From: Xiphydria camelus
Taxonomy: Eukaryota > Arthropoda > Insecta > Hymenoptera > Xiphydriidae
Direction: 5' to 3'
Assembly (NCBI GenBank): GCA_963678675.1
Contig: OY783192.1
Coordinates: 6,644,001-6,708,000 of the forward strand
Length of the DNA: 64,000 bases
In this document: one piece after another, positions 45,108-54,519 of the stretch
How positions within the stretch are numbered: position 1 is the stretch's first letter
How the letters are laid out: every line of letters begins with the position of its first letter
The notes under the pieces: generated by a model
What the model saw: only the letters and a program-made list of their open reading frames with translations
What the model was told of the DNA's origin: nothing
Databases searched by the model: none
Translations under genes and position numbers: made by a program

Positions 45108-45697
45108 CTTTTTTTGTTCATCTTGACGAGCTCTACTACTTTTGTAGGAATTAAAATACCGAATTCCACTTAAAAAGATGAAAGTAACCTTCATATCTCG
45201 TAAATAATGCGTGTCATTGAAAATCTGTTGCATCTACCATATGTATCTTTCAATACCAAACAAATTTTATTTGAAATATATTTTCATAAAATTACAAATA
45301 ACGGAAATAAACGGGATTTTCCCTTGATACCTCTGCGGGATACTTTTTACAAGAACTCCAACGGAATAGAAAATCACGGCATTGCGGGTACCCGTGTTAC
45401 CTGCCACTTTCCTTGGTATCCGCGTTTAATGAGTTCCATGTGCTGACCAAATGCCGTAGACCGAGGTGGGTCTTTCCCTATACTAACGTACCGTCACCAC
45501 GGCAGAAACGGTTTATTTCTTTGAGTTTGAAAATTTCGGTTCAGTCACGTCGGTAGTCCCGTACAGTTCAAACGATATTCGAACATTCGTGGCATTTTCA
45601 GTGCAGTGCATATACGATTTCTTAAAGCAGCAAAGTGACAGGAAAATAAAAGTGAGAGCGAGCGAAAAAAGAGTGACTGTATAAGACGTCGCGTATA
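45108..45697. other. 5' region of the EnSpm-like element genes
   Basis: AT-rich, no ORF of note. Presumed promoter and leader of the DUF4806-type gene; gtgactgtataagacg near 45672 is a weak TATA-like candidate only 20 bp from the ATG. Confidence 0.35.
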
Positions 45698-47812
45698 ATG
45701 ACATATGTAGGCGTCGAGTTTTCTGCTTCCGAGGAATGTGCAGGCGGCATAGCTGTAGTAAATAGCCGCTGGTTAACGCCACGAAAAAAAGAAGTCTTGT
45801 GGCCACCATGCAAGACGCAAAATGAATACAATAAATTATTAAAACGTGGGGAAAATCCAGATGAGGAGACCTGGACAGTGTATGGTATTTGCCGTCGTTT
45901 TTTTGAGTGCGGTAAGTACACACATATGCTTATTCCTTCTTAACAAAAGGGGGATAACAACGTAAAGCCGAATTTTTGGAGCTCCTCATTATCTTTTCTT
46001 TGTGATATGGTTGAGCGCTGAACGAATGCACGAGATATCGTTCGATAACATTTTTTTTTATTTCATCAGATTCTTCAATTCGATATTAAAAAACTATAAT
46101 CATTATATTTCTATACAGATGATTTTGAAAAAGCTTCGTATAAAATAAAACAAGCCGAAGTAACCTCAGATATACAGTCAGGTATTGAAACACCAAAAAA
46201 AAAGCAATCGTGGAAGAGAAAAGTCTCTGCTACCCGCAAAATTTTGTCTGATTCGAGTGACGAAGAAAATATCAGTCTTCTTCCTAGACCACCGAAGGTA
46301 GAAATCTATAAAAAGTCTGGTTCTGAGTGCAAAAGATTGAAACTGGGAGAGGATGGTACGTACACCTGAAGAATTATTAATGAACATGGCTGATTATATT
46401 TTTCGCGCTGGCATTTCGATAAATTTAAGAAGATTTTCAAATTGAGCCTTCATTAAATAATTATAGGAAATTTAAAACTTGATTTGTATCATTTTATGGA
46501 CATGATCCAACAATTACGAGCAATCTTATTACATGAAATAAGCTATTTAACAGTTTTGTATCATATCTTTGTATGAATTAGAAATGTATGATCTGAATAT
46601 TTTTTAGTTAATTCCGATCCACATTCTATTAATACAAGAAATGATGATGATTATTCAGTTCAACCATCTCATTCAACGATCTCTCATCTTTCAAAAGTAT
46701 CGCAATCTACCGGTACTTTGAATAATGATTTAGATGACCTAGCAGCAAATAATGTTAATAATATCGGTAAGCCTATGGTAATTATATTTGAAATCCAATA
46801 TTTCAATATGTGCGGGTAAAATTGCCTGCACATATTGCAATACGACAAAACGTTTCCGCCAACCTAATATACAGATGTTATGTAGGAAAATTAACAGACG
46901 TATGTCTATATATTTTTACCAATACTTTGATTAATTTATTGTAGTGTTTCAACGGAAGTTATTACGAGAAATTTTTATTATAAAAGAACAAAATACCCAA
47001 ATACTTCGATGGATTGAAAAGCAGTCAACAACTGCCACGTTAAACCAATGTCAAGCAGCACATTTACCATCAAATTTACCGATTAATACTACTGATGATC
47101 TAGATGGATTCGAACGTTATTTAGAAGAAAAAGAAAATTTGATTGGCTTCGTAAGAATTGTCTCTTTACTTATAAACATATTGACATATAATTTGATTCA
47201 AGCTTCTCTATATTTGATTACTTCTTTTTATTATCATACTTCGTAAATCATATGAATAGCATACATATACGTATACCGCAATTCAAGAATTCAATTTATC
47301 ACTTTAACTCAATTTCAAAAGTCACATCACAACATATTTCCAGACATAAATAAGCCTATACAAAAAAGGAATAACGTTTTGTTTCAGTCTACATACCTAT
47401 CACAATTGGGCGGTAAAAACACATCATCCAAAGTAAATAATATATTACGTCGATGCATAACAGACAATCTCGCAAAAGAATATAGTTTCTTTGGCAAGCG
47501 TGCAGATAAGAAAGTTTTTTCACAACTAAAGTTGAAGACTGCCGTCGTTCGTAAGTATTCTGACATACTTTGAAGAATGAGTTATGCTGCGTGCCGCTAC
47601 AAATTCCCATTACACATCAGAGTGGTGGAACAGATTACTCTTGTATTTTGAGTGGCAATATGTTTAACAAACTTGTTTGAAATTGTTTAATTCCAGGTGC
47701 AATAAACTCAACTGATTGTTCAGAACAAGAAATCAACGACAGTATCAAAATTTGGCTTAAACACGCACCTCAACGGTACAAAATTCAAGAATTGAAGAAA
47801 CAGAATCCTTAA
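45698..47812 (+). CDS. DUF4806-type protein of the EnSpm-like element, six exons, 364 aa
   Basis: Exons 45698-45911, 46119-46355, 46608-46766, 46945-47150, 47388-47550 and 47697-47812 join in one open frame of 1095 nt. All five introns are GT-AG (donors gtaagt, gtacgt, gtaagc, gtaaga, gtaagt). Exon 1 begins MTYVGVEFSASEEC and has WPP near residue 40, the N-terminal module seen in ant DUF4806 proteins. Exon 2 opens DDFEKASYKIKQAE. The DUF4806 region, about residues 248-345, contains NLPINTTDDLDGFERYL and NNILRRCITDNLAKEYSFFG. Its role is unknown; it accompanies transposases of this kind and may bind DNA or assist transposition. It ends three nucleotides before the transposase ATG, in the same frame. 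Confidence 0.75.
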
Positions 47813-47815
47813 ACA

Positions 47816-49906
47816 ATGAGCAGAAAGACGACAAATGCAACTACAGGGAAACGTCAGCGGAATAGAAAAATTGCAAAAGCTGTCGAAAATGCATTACATG
47901 AAATAAAACAGGAAAGTAATAGAATTCAAGTAACGAAGGAGTCTATTGCACATAATCATAAAAGCGAAAATGTATATAGAAGCGATTGTGATAGCAATGT
48001 TTCACCGCTACTTCAAAATAGTACCCACATGAATCGCGTATTTTTGAATGACAGTGCTACCACATCAGAATTAGTCTATAACAATGATACTTTTGAAATG
48101 CTTTCCGATAGTAGCAGTACGATTGAAACACCTGATCTCTCTCAGAAGCTGAGACTTTGGGCAATAACTAGGAATGTACCTCGCTCGACAGTTAATGATC
48201 TATTACACATTCTTTCGCCCTATCATCCAGATTTACCGCTTGATTCACGAAGTTTATTAGTAACTAAATTAAATATAGACACTAAGAAACTAGAAAACGG
48301 GGAATACTGCCACTTGGGTTTATTGAATGGAATTAAAAAAGTAATTTCCCCATATCTGAAGGATATTTCTAGTAATGTAATAGAAATAAGTTTCAATGTT
48401 GATGGTTTGCCCTTATTTGCAAGTTCGAAAACGCAGTTGTGGCCTATTTTGGGGTTAATAAAAAAAATAAAATGTCAACCTTTTGTTGTTGGAATTTTTT
48501 GTGGCAACGGCAAACCAAAGCCACTAACCGAGTTTTTAGAAAATTTTGTAAATGATCTTAGTCATTTATTGGAAAATGGCATTAAACTTGATAACAAAAA
48601 ATATATTGTCACTTTACATAGCTTCGTTTGCGATGCTCCAGCTAGGGCATACTTAAAATGTATAAAATCTCATGGCGGATACTCTTCTTGTGAAAAATGT
48701 ACAGAATCTGGCGAGTATGTCGATGGAAGAGTTACATTGCAAGGTATTCATGCGCCTAAGAGAACTGATACTTCATTCTCTCTACAAATAGATAGCGACC
48801 ACCACTTAGGCGTTTCACCTTTATCGAAAATTCCAACAATAGGATTAGTGTCAAATTTCCCCATAGATTATATGCATAATGTATGTTTAGGTGTTGCTAA
48901 AAAGTTATTAAATACTTGGATTTCTGGTTCTTTACAAGTCCGCCTAGGCAGTAGATCAGTTCATCTATTATCAGAACGCTTATTGTCATCGCGATTTTAC
49001 ATTCCTGTAGAGTTTAACCGCAAACCCCGCAGCTTGGAAGAATTGCCACGCTGGAAAGCAACAGAATTTAGAACTTTTGTATTATACCTAGGTCCGATTG
49101 TATTAAGAAATATCGTAGATCCCTCGATATATGAACATTTCTTGCTCTTTCATTCTGCTATTACTATTCTGATTTCATACAAACACATTTCCACATTCGG
49201 CTGCAGGACTGCTGGCAATGTTTTAAACGTATTTGTTAAGCATTGTGAAAAATTGTATGGCAAACAATTTTTAATTCATAATATTCATATGTTATCTCAC
49301 CTCAGCGATGATGCAGAAATGTATGGACCTTTGGATAATTTCTCAGCGTTTGTTTTCGAAAACTTTTTAGGACAAATTAAACGCTTAGTGAAGTCACCTA
49401 ATAGACCACTACAGCAAATTTGCCGCCGTATAAGTGAAATTGAAAGTGCATTTATTAATGAAAATATCAAATTAAAAGGACCAATAATTCCTAAATTTGA
49501 ATATAACTGTGGCCCTCTTCCTACAAATATTATTTTCAGAAACAGTAAACAATTTAAACAACTACGCTTGCAGAATTTCCAGATTTCTGTCCATGCATAT
49601 TCTAAAGCTGATTCGTATTGCCTTATAAAAGAATCTAGATCAGTTGTGCAAATTCATAATATTTTGATGGATCACAACAATTCTTTTACGATAGTCGGGA
49701 AACGATTTTCATTTCATACATCATTATATTGTAATCCAATAGATTCTAAAGAATTAGATATTTATGTCATCACAGGAATTTCAAATGATTATGAAACATG
49801 GCCTATCAACGTTATTACTGCTAAATGTCTAGTTCTACCTATTACTCAAAAGAATGATAAAGATTGTTGGGTTTCGTTGCCTTTAATACACTCGATTTAT
49901 ACTTAG
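47816..49906 (+). CDS. Tnp2-like (EnSpm/CACTA) transposase, 696 aa
   Basis: Single uninterrupted frame. The N-terminal 100 residues are basic then low-complexity. LRLWAITRNVPRSTVNDLL and YHPDLPLDSRSLL follow. The catalytic region has FNVDGLPLF (Asp about residue 196), WPILG, FVCDAPARAYL (Asp about 273), SCEKC and FPIDYMHNVCLGVAKKLL (Asp about 351), in the order known for Transposase_21/Tnp2. Later conserved parts include RWKATEFRTFVLYLGP and YGPLDNFSAFVFEN. It probably cuts and rejoins the element's ends, acting in the nucleus. All motifs intact, so possibly active. The ATG at 47816 follows TAA-ACA of the upstream gene with no frame change, so re-initiation or read-through from one mRNA is plausible. 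Confidence 0.85.
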   Translation: MSRKTTNATTGKRQRNRKIAKAVENALHEIKQESNRIQVTKESIAHNHKSENVYRSDCDSNVSPLLQNSTHMNRVFLNDSATTSELVYNNDTFEMLSDSSSTIETPDLSQKLRLWAITRNVPRSTVNDLLHILSPYHPDLPLDSRSLLVTKLNIDTKKLENGEYCHLGLLNGIKKVISPYLKDISSNVIEISFNVDGLPLFASSKTQLWPILGLIKKIKCQPFVVGIFCGNGKPKPLTEFLENFVNDLSHLLENGIKLDNKKYIVTLHSFVCDAPARAYLKCIKSHGGYSSCEKCTESGEYVDGRVTLQGIHAPKRTDTSFSLQIDSDHHLGVSPLSKIPTIGLVSNFPIDYMHNVCLGVAKKLLNTWISGSLQVRLGSRSVHLLSERLLSSRFYIPVEFNRKPRSLEELPRWKATEFRTFVLYLGPIVLRNIVDPSIYEHFLLFHSAITILISYKHISTFGCRTAGNVLNVFVKHCEKLYGKQFLIHNIHMLSHLSDDAEMYGPLDNFSAFVFENFLGQIKRLVKSPNRPLQQICRRISEIESAFINENIKLKGPIIPKFEYNCGPLPTNIIFRNSKQFKQLRLQNFQISVHAYSKADSYCLIKESRSVVQIHNILMDHNNSFTIVGKRFSFHTSLYCNPIDSKELDIYVITGISNDYETWPINVITAKCLVLPITQKNDKDCWVSLPLIHSIYT

Positions 49907-50240
49907 GAATAATTAATGTATAATATCCTTCAATAGTACCGAAATACATAACACGTACGTTAGAAGTTATACACATACCGTACGTTAGAAGTTTTAACAT
50001 ACAATATGTATTACGTACATATATATGTATATTCTCAAATATATGTAGATGTTATTTCTCGAATATGCAATTGTGTATTAATATTTTTCAATGCCTATTA
50101 TTGTAATTCTAATGATCATATTTCACTGTTTAACAATATTGCGACTAGAGCTTTACTTACATTTTTTACACTCTTCTTTAAAATTTCCTTGAGTTTAAAT
50201 AATATTGCAAAGCTTTTCACTGAGAATAAGATTTTAAAGT
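49907..50240. other. 3' non-coding part of the EnSpm-like element
   Basis: AT-rich, with a 25-bp direct repeat near 49955 and 49980 (cgtacgttagaagtt). No gene. Confidence 0.45.
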
Positions 50241-50475
50241 GTGACGTCTTTAGGATGGCATTATCACGTAACTTTTAACGTCAATATGACGACCCGAATC
50301 AATAAAAACGAACGTAAATAAAACGTGACTATAGTGACGACATATTGACGTCGAAGTATGACGTCTCTTTAACGAGACATAATCACGTCATTTATGACGA
50401 CATTATAACCGAACTAATCACGTTATTTCGACGAATCGAGTGACGAAATATTGACGTGAGTTTGACGTGCCACTG
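50241..50475. repeat. Right sub-terminal TGACGT array of the EnSpm-like element
   Basis: About fifteen gacgt/acgtc motifs, including ttgacgtcgaagtatgacgt near 50346, densest in the last 200 bp before the terminal repeat. Confidence 0.65.
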
Positions 50476-50486
50476 CTACCTGGGTC

Positions 50487-50807
50487 CTCGGGTGTATATG
50501 TGTTGACATCTAATGGATCTAAATGTGATCGATCGATTGGAGCAGGTTCGACTCTGTTTCTCCATTCTTCTCGATCCTGGTGGAGTTGGTATTCCTGATA
50601 TGCTCTGTTGTATTCCTCCCAGGCGTATTCTTTGAAAAGCTCCATGATGTGTTCCGGCTCGTTCCACGGGTCTCCGTCCGGATATTCTCCGTTGAAAAGT
50701 TCTTTGAGGTAAAATACGTTTTCCTCCAAATTCCAGATCCAGTCGATGTATTTTTTTACGGCGAGTTGGTGTAGTTGCCTATCTGTTGGCGCGTATGGCA
50801 TTTCCAT
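50487..50807 (-). pseudogene. Acidic Polinton ORF, 5' part (split by the transposon)
   Basis: Minus-strand frame starting with ATG at 50807 and running to the insertion point. It contains LAVKKYIDWIWNLEENVFYL and EYAWEEYNRAYQEYQLHQ, rich in Trp, Tyr and Glu. A TATA-like box lies 80 bp upstream. The partner half is at 44552-44729. Function unknown. The insertion adds a foreign reading frame that stops soon inside the transposon. Confidence 0.6.
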
Positions 50808-50885
50808 GTTCTGGCTGGTTTCTTTTACGTGACGTACTTTTGACGGTGAAGTATTTGCACATGACTTTAGAGCGCTCTTCGTGAA

Positions 50886-50893
50886 GTTTATAT
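50886..50893 (-). promoter_or_regulatory. TATA box of the acidic Polinton ORF
   Basis: tatataaa on the minus strand, 79 bp from the ATG at 50807; the same octamer precedes the packaging ATPase. Confidence 0.5.
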
Positions 50894-51463
50894 AGTTGGC
50901 TAGGGGTCGAGGTTTGGAGTCGAATTCCTTTTTCTTTGGGGGTTTCCGGTTCGGGATTTGAGTTCTAATGGGATACTTTCTACTTTAGATATAATCTGAA
51001 AATTCTCCATTGCTTACAATTAGTTCTATTTATATGGGGTATGTACTCGTTGCCTGTGTATCGTTAACTGTTGACGTAGTGTGAGGATGAACGGTAGATA
51101 ATTCAATTTCCTGTTCAGGAGTCATTCTTTCTTTGCGATTGTCTTATGTTTCCTAAGTGTAGCAGTAGATAGGTTAATGAATCTCATACGGCACCCAGGA
51201 GGTGAACGGACCATCCGTATGTAATGCATAGCCGTGTAAAATGGTGTTCGCAAACAATTTTACTATTTTTTCCCAATAAACATGGTTACGTATAATAAAC
51301 GTATAAAAAATGGTTGAAACGAGTGGTTTAAAAAACGTTTATAACTGGTATAGCATCTATGCATGAAATAAATAATAAATAAATATAAATAAATAATTTT
51401 ATGAATGTTTATTCATCCTACATTAATTGATTGTCTTTCATTTACCTTAATAATCTGTGCTTT
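50894..51463. other. Polinton interior, no gene
   Basis: AT-rich; no recognisable coding sequence. A boundary between Polinton and retroelement sequence must lie here or just beyond, but its place is unclear. Confidence 0.4.
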
Positions 51464-51841
51464 TTAGCCATTAAAACGAGGTATAATTTCTACTGCTGTT
51501 TTGAGGGTAATTTTTTGGTTATTTGCCATGATTGTAGATTGATTCAAATTACTTGATCTACTGGTACTTGCACGATTTGCCTCTACTAATTGAGTGTCAA
51601 AATTTAATGCACGTGCGACTACTTCGACTGTAGTTTTTTTTACCTGCTCTTGGGGAAGAGTGGTTGTATTCCTTGGACTTTGTCCTTCTGATATGCTAAT
51701 AAAGCTTTCGCTAGATTCGCTAGGAGTTTGGGAAGGAGGAGGAGGAGTGTGAGTTACCTTGGATTTACTACTAATATTAAAACATTGATTAGTCTTTTTA
51801 GATCTGGTATTTCTGGAAGGATTATCTTCGGAATCTGACAT
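51464..51841 (-). pseudogene. Retroelement Gag-like N-terminal fragment, 125 aa
   Basis: Minus-strand frame with ATG at 51841. A serine/proline-rich, disordered leader (THTPPPPSQTPSESSESF) is followed by NNQKITLKTAVEIIPRFNG and an immediate stop. The 'AVEIIPRFNG' type of segment opens the Gag domain in several arthropod LTR retrotransposons, so this looks like a Gag truncated just as the domain begins. The rest of the element (capsid, protease, reverse transcriptase) is absent. Alternatively it is a Polinton ORF of unknown kind. Confidence 0.4.
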
Positions 51842-52180
51842 AGTATTTAATCATTTTATGAAAGGTTTTTGTTTTAATTTAATGGTATGATTTCCTTTTA
51901 AAATAAAGCAAATGATAATTAGTTATATTTAGATTCGACTGGTCAATTCGGATAGCACCAAGCTAATTTAAGAATTGAACCTAATATCCGGTACTCTTCG
52001 CGAGCAAATGATCGGAACCTTTCGTATAACGAGAATCGGACCCGCGATCTTCTGACCAGACTCAGCCGATGCATCAAAAAAAAAGCGTTATCACGTCAAA
52101 AGAGCTGACAAACAGCTAGTTATTGTTCAAATCACATTAGTGAGAGGGGCTGCTACCTGAAGCAAAGCCTCTGACTCTAA
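51842..52180. other. Leader-like sequence, no gene
   Basis: AT-rich. On the minus strand, gcgggtccgattctcg (about 52032-52047) resembles a tRNA B-box, which might be a remnant of a tRNA or primer-site region of the adjacent retroelement fragment. Confidence 0.3.
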
Positions 52181-52297
52181 TTCAACAACATTATCGCGAG
52201 AGCGATCAGTTATCACGCTGAGTCGCCGAAACGTAAAGGAGCGGGGCTGCCACAATACATGGTCGCTCAAAATGGTAAACGAGTGGATTACACGTAC
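52181..52297 (+). pseudogene. Fragment of a second, diverged DUF8207-type gene
   Basis: ttcaacaacattatc through gtggattacacgtac parallels 43810-43927 of the intact gene at roughly three-quarters identity by eye, with the same frame reading SPKRKGAGLPQYM. It starts and ends abruptly; its 3' end abuts the inner edge of the right TIR. It is a deletion scar, or a piece of another Polinton lineage. Confidence 0.7.
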
Positions 52298-52299
52298 AC

Positions 52300-53385
52300 G
52301 AGAAAATGCGATGACGTGCACGCATGTAGGTTTTGAGTGGCTTCGGGATAATCTTGTAGCACTCATCGGTATCTATAACATGGATCTTTCCGCACGCGAT
52401 AAGGAGAAAACTGTTTACCACGATAAGGAGCAAATGCGGTAACGTGCACGTATGCAGGTTCCGACTTGCTCCGAGCCATCTTGCAACACTCATCGGTGAC
52501 TGTAGCACGGATTCAAATCCCCCACCACGACGCATGCGCGCGGCGCGATATGCAATCGAAGATCACGAATTTGATACCTATGAGGTGATTACCGTGCCGG
52601 GGATGGTGACGGACGAGGCTTGCCGGCACGCATGCAGTTTCCAAAAATGATCTGCGACATCGCCTTTCCAAATTCCACATCGCCGCGGTTCTCGCTGCGC
52701 TCCCATTTCCAAATTGATTGTGAAATTTGATACCTATGAGGTGATTACCGTGCCGGGGACGGTGACGGGCAAGGCTTGCCGGCACGCATGCAGTTTCCAA
52801 AAATGATCTGCGACATCGCCTTTCCAAATTCCACATCGCCGCAGTTCTCGTCGCGCTCCCATTTCCAAATCGATTGTGAAATTTGATACCTATGAGGCGA
52901 TTACCGTGCCGGGGGACGGCGACGGGCGAGGCTTGCCGGCACGCATGCAGTTTCCAAAAATTATCATCGTCGCGGGCGAAGTCGGAGAATGGGAACACGT
53001 GAAATTAATCTTGCTACATGATAAGACGCTGAGGAAAATTCCTGTGACGTCACGCACACCTTTCCAAATTTCACATCACCGCGAGCGAAGTCGGAAAATG
53101 GGAACACGCGCGAGACGTGGGGGTGTCGAAAGCGAGATTGTCCGAGTCAAGCCTAACCTGCATGCGTGACGTCACCTATCGAAAGCGCGATTGCTCGGGG
53201 TGAGGTTAGGGAGGGGGTATCAAAAAGGGGGTATCGAACGCAATCAAGCCTAACCTGCATGCGTGACGTCACCTATCAAAAGCGAAATTAATCGGGGTGA
53301 GGTTAGGGAGGGGGAGGTCGAGTCCCCGGTCGCGTAGGCAGGGAGTGGGGGGTAGGTGAGCCCGAACCCGCCTAGCCTATCTACT
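52300..53385. repeat. Polinton right terminal inverted repeat
   Basis: 1086 bp, inverted copy of 39269-40355, with the same internal 156-bp tandem (about 52563-52960). Ends CCTATCTACT, followed by the target duplication TACGTA. The few differences from the left copy are scattered substitutions. Confidence 0.9.
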
Positions 53386-53543
53386 TACGTACACAGACGT
53401 TTATCGCTGGACATTCCTTTCGAGCCTCTGTTTCGTTCGTTCCCTTCGACTTCTTTCGAGTTCTCGACGTTCGCACGGTGGGGAAAACGAGATCGAGAAA
53501 AGAGACGTAGTCGATTTGGTCAACCGAATATTTCCGAGACGTT

Positions 53544-53770
53544 CACCGAGAAAAATAATCAGGTTCGAATGGCAAAGCCATTTCGTATTCAGTTCACGTT
53601 TAATTATTCTAACCAAAATACTGGTCAATTGAACAAAATATTTATTAATTCTAACGAAAATTCGGTCAGTTTAAACAATCAGATAGGGAATCCATATTTC
53701 GCCAAACGGTTTGGTCATCGTCTCCAAGATTTTGGTTAATCAATTAATTATTCAACTCATAATTAATCAA
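53544..53770. repeat. MITE, family C copy 4
   Basis: It begins caccgagaaaaataatcagg. It shares cgccaaacggtttggtca, attctaaccaaaatactggt and other stretches with 22709-22952. The right end is poorly defined. Confidence 0.6.
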
Positions 53771-54134
53771 CTCATTTTTCGGAAAAAAAAACAAGCAGTT
53801 CGGAAAAATTTTATCACTGAAGTATGATGGCATCATCGAGGGTTTAACGATATCTCATTGCACTACATTATTTTATTACAATTGAAAAGAATTATTGGCA
53901 ATATTATAGCCGCATTGCTAACGACGTTATTGGTTAAATTGATTGTATTGACGATAGCAATTGAAGGGTGGTGGCTAAAACCGATCACGGTCCCTTTTTA
54001 CAAACTGTTTCAAATTTCAATGAGAAAAATCGGTTCCTCATCGTTCTTAGGTTGCATTTAATAACTTTCATTATTATTTTCTCTAAAACTACGATTCTTC
54101 TTTAACGTGGCGCAAAGCATGCTTCGAATCTGTA
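53771..54134. other. AT-rich, no gene seen
   Basis: A 67-codon frame at 53858-54061 has no recognisable feature. Nothing else. Confidence 0.4.
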
Positions 54135-54363
54135 CGGGGAGAAGAGTATATTAATCACCGTTACATTAGATAATAGATTTTATATTTTGGAGAAAGTATT
54201 GCGTTCATTGCTTTACTGTATGACAGCAGTTAATATAGATCTAGTGAATTTCACTAAACGTATGTCAATTGTTGTAATGCAGCAAAGCAATGAACACAAT
54301 ACTTTCCCCAAAATGTCAAATCTATTATCTATAGTATAACGGTGATAAACTCTTCTCTCTGTG
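54135..54363. repeat. Foldback MITE, family A copy 2 (complete)
   Basis: It begins cggggagaagagta and ends tcttctctctgtg, flanked by TA (54133-54134, 54364-54365). The arms carry attttggagaaagtattg and its complement. It defines the full length of the family whose damaged copy is at 556-1001. Confidence 0.75.
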
Positions 54364-54519
54364 TATATCTACAGTGAGGAAAAATGCAGTAAATTTAACT
54401 AAATCGGCGGTTATTAATGGGGGATTGCAGATCAAGTTACTCGGACTAATAATTAACTTGAATGGACTACAGCCTGTCTCTTCAAATAGCCGTTAATCGC
54501 TATAGCCAGATTTATCAGT

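Larger units (their letters stand above)
44730..50484. mobile_element. EnSpm/CACTA-like DNA transposon, apparently coding-complete, 5755 bp
   Basis: The ends cccaggtagcagtg and cactgctacctggg are inverted and followed inward by cacgtca. The element is flanked by TC on both sides (44728-44729, 50485-50486). Both sub-terminal regions are packed with TGACGT/ACGTCA motifs. It encodes a spliced DUF4806-type gene and a 696-aa Tnp2-like transposase, both open. It lies inside a Polinton ORF and is therefore younger than the Polinton. The superfamily call rests on the transposase pattern; the 2-bp duplication is on the short side for CACTA. Confidence 0.8.
39269..53385. mobile_element. Polinton/Maverick element, internally deleted, with nested transposon
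   Basis: 14,117 bp. The element begins AGTAGATAGG and ends CCTATCTACT, has 1.09-kb terminal inverted repeats, and is flanked by TACGTA at 39263-39268 and 53386-53391. Long TIRs, AG...CT ends and a 6-bp target duplication are Polinton hallmarks. Internal content agrees: an A32-type packaging ATPase (broken), a DUF8207-type gene, an integrase chromodomain tail and an acidic ORF. No protein-primed polymerase B, capsid or protease gene is visible, so the copy cannot replicate alone. A 5.8-kb EnSpm-like element inserted later. The TIRs differ at only about 1-3 per cent of the positions I compared by eye, implying a fairly recent insertion. Confidence 0.9.
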
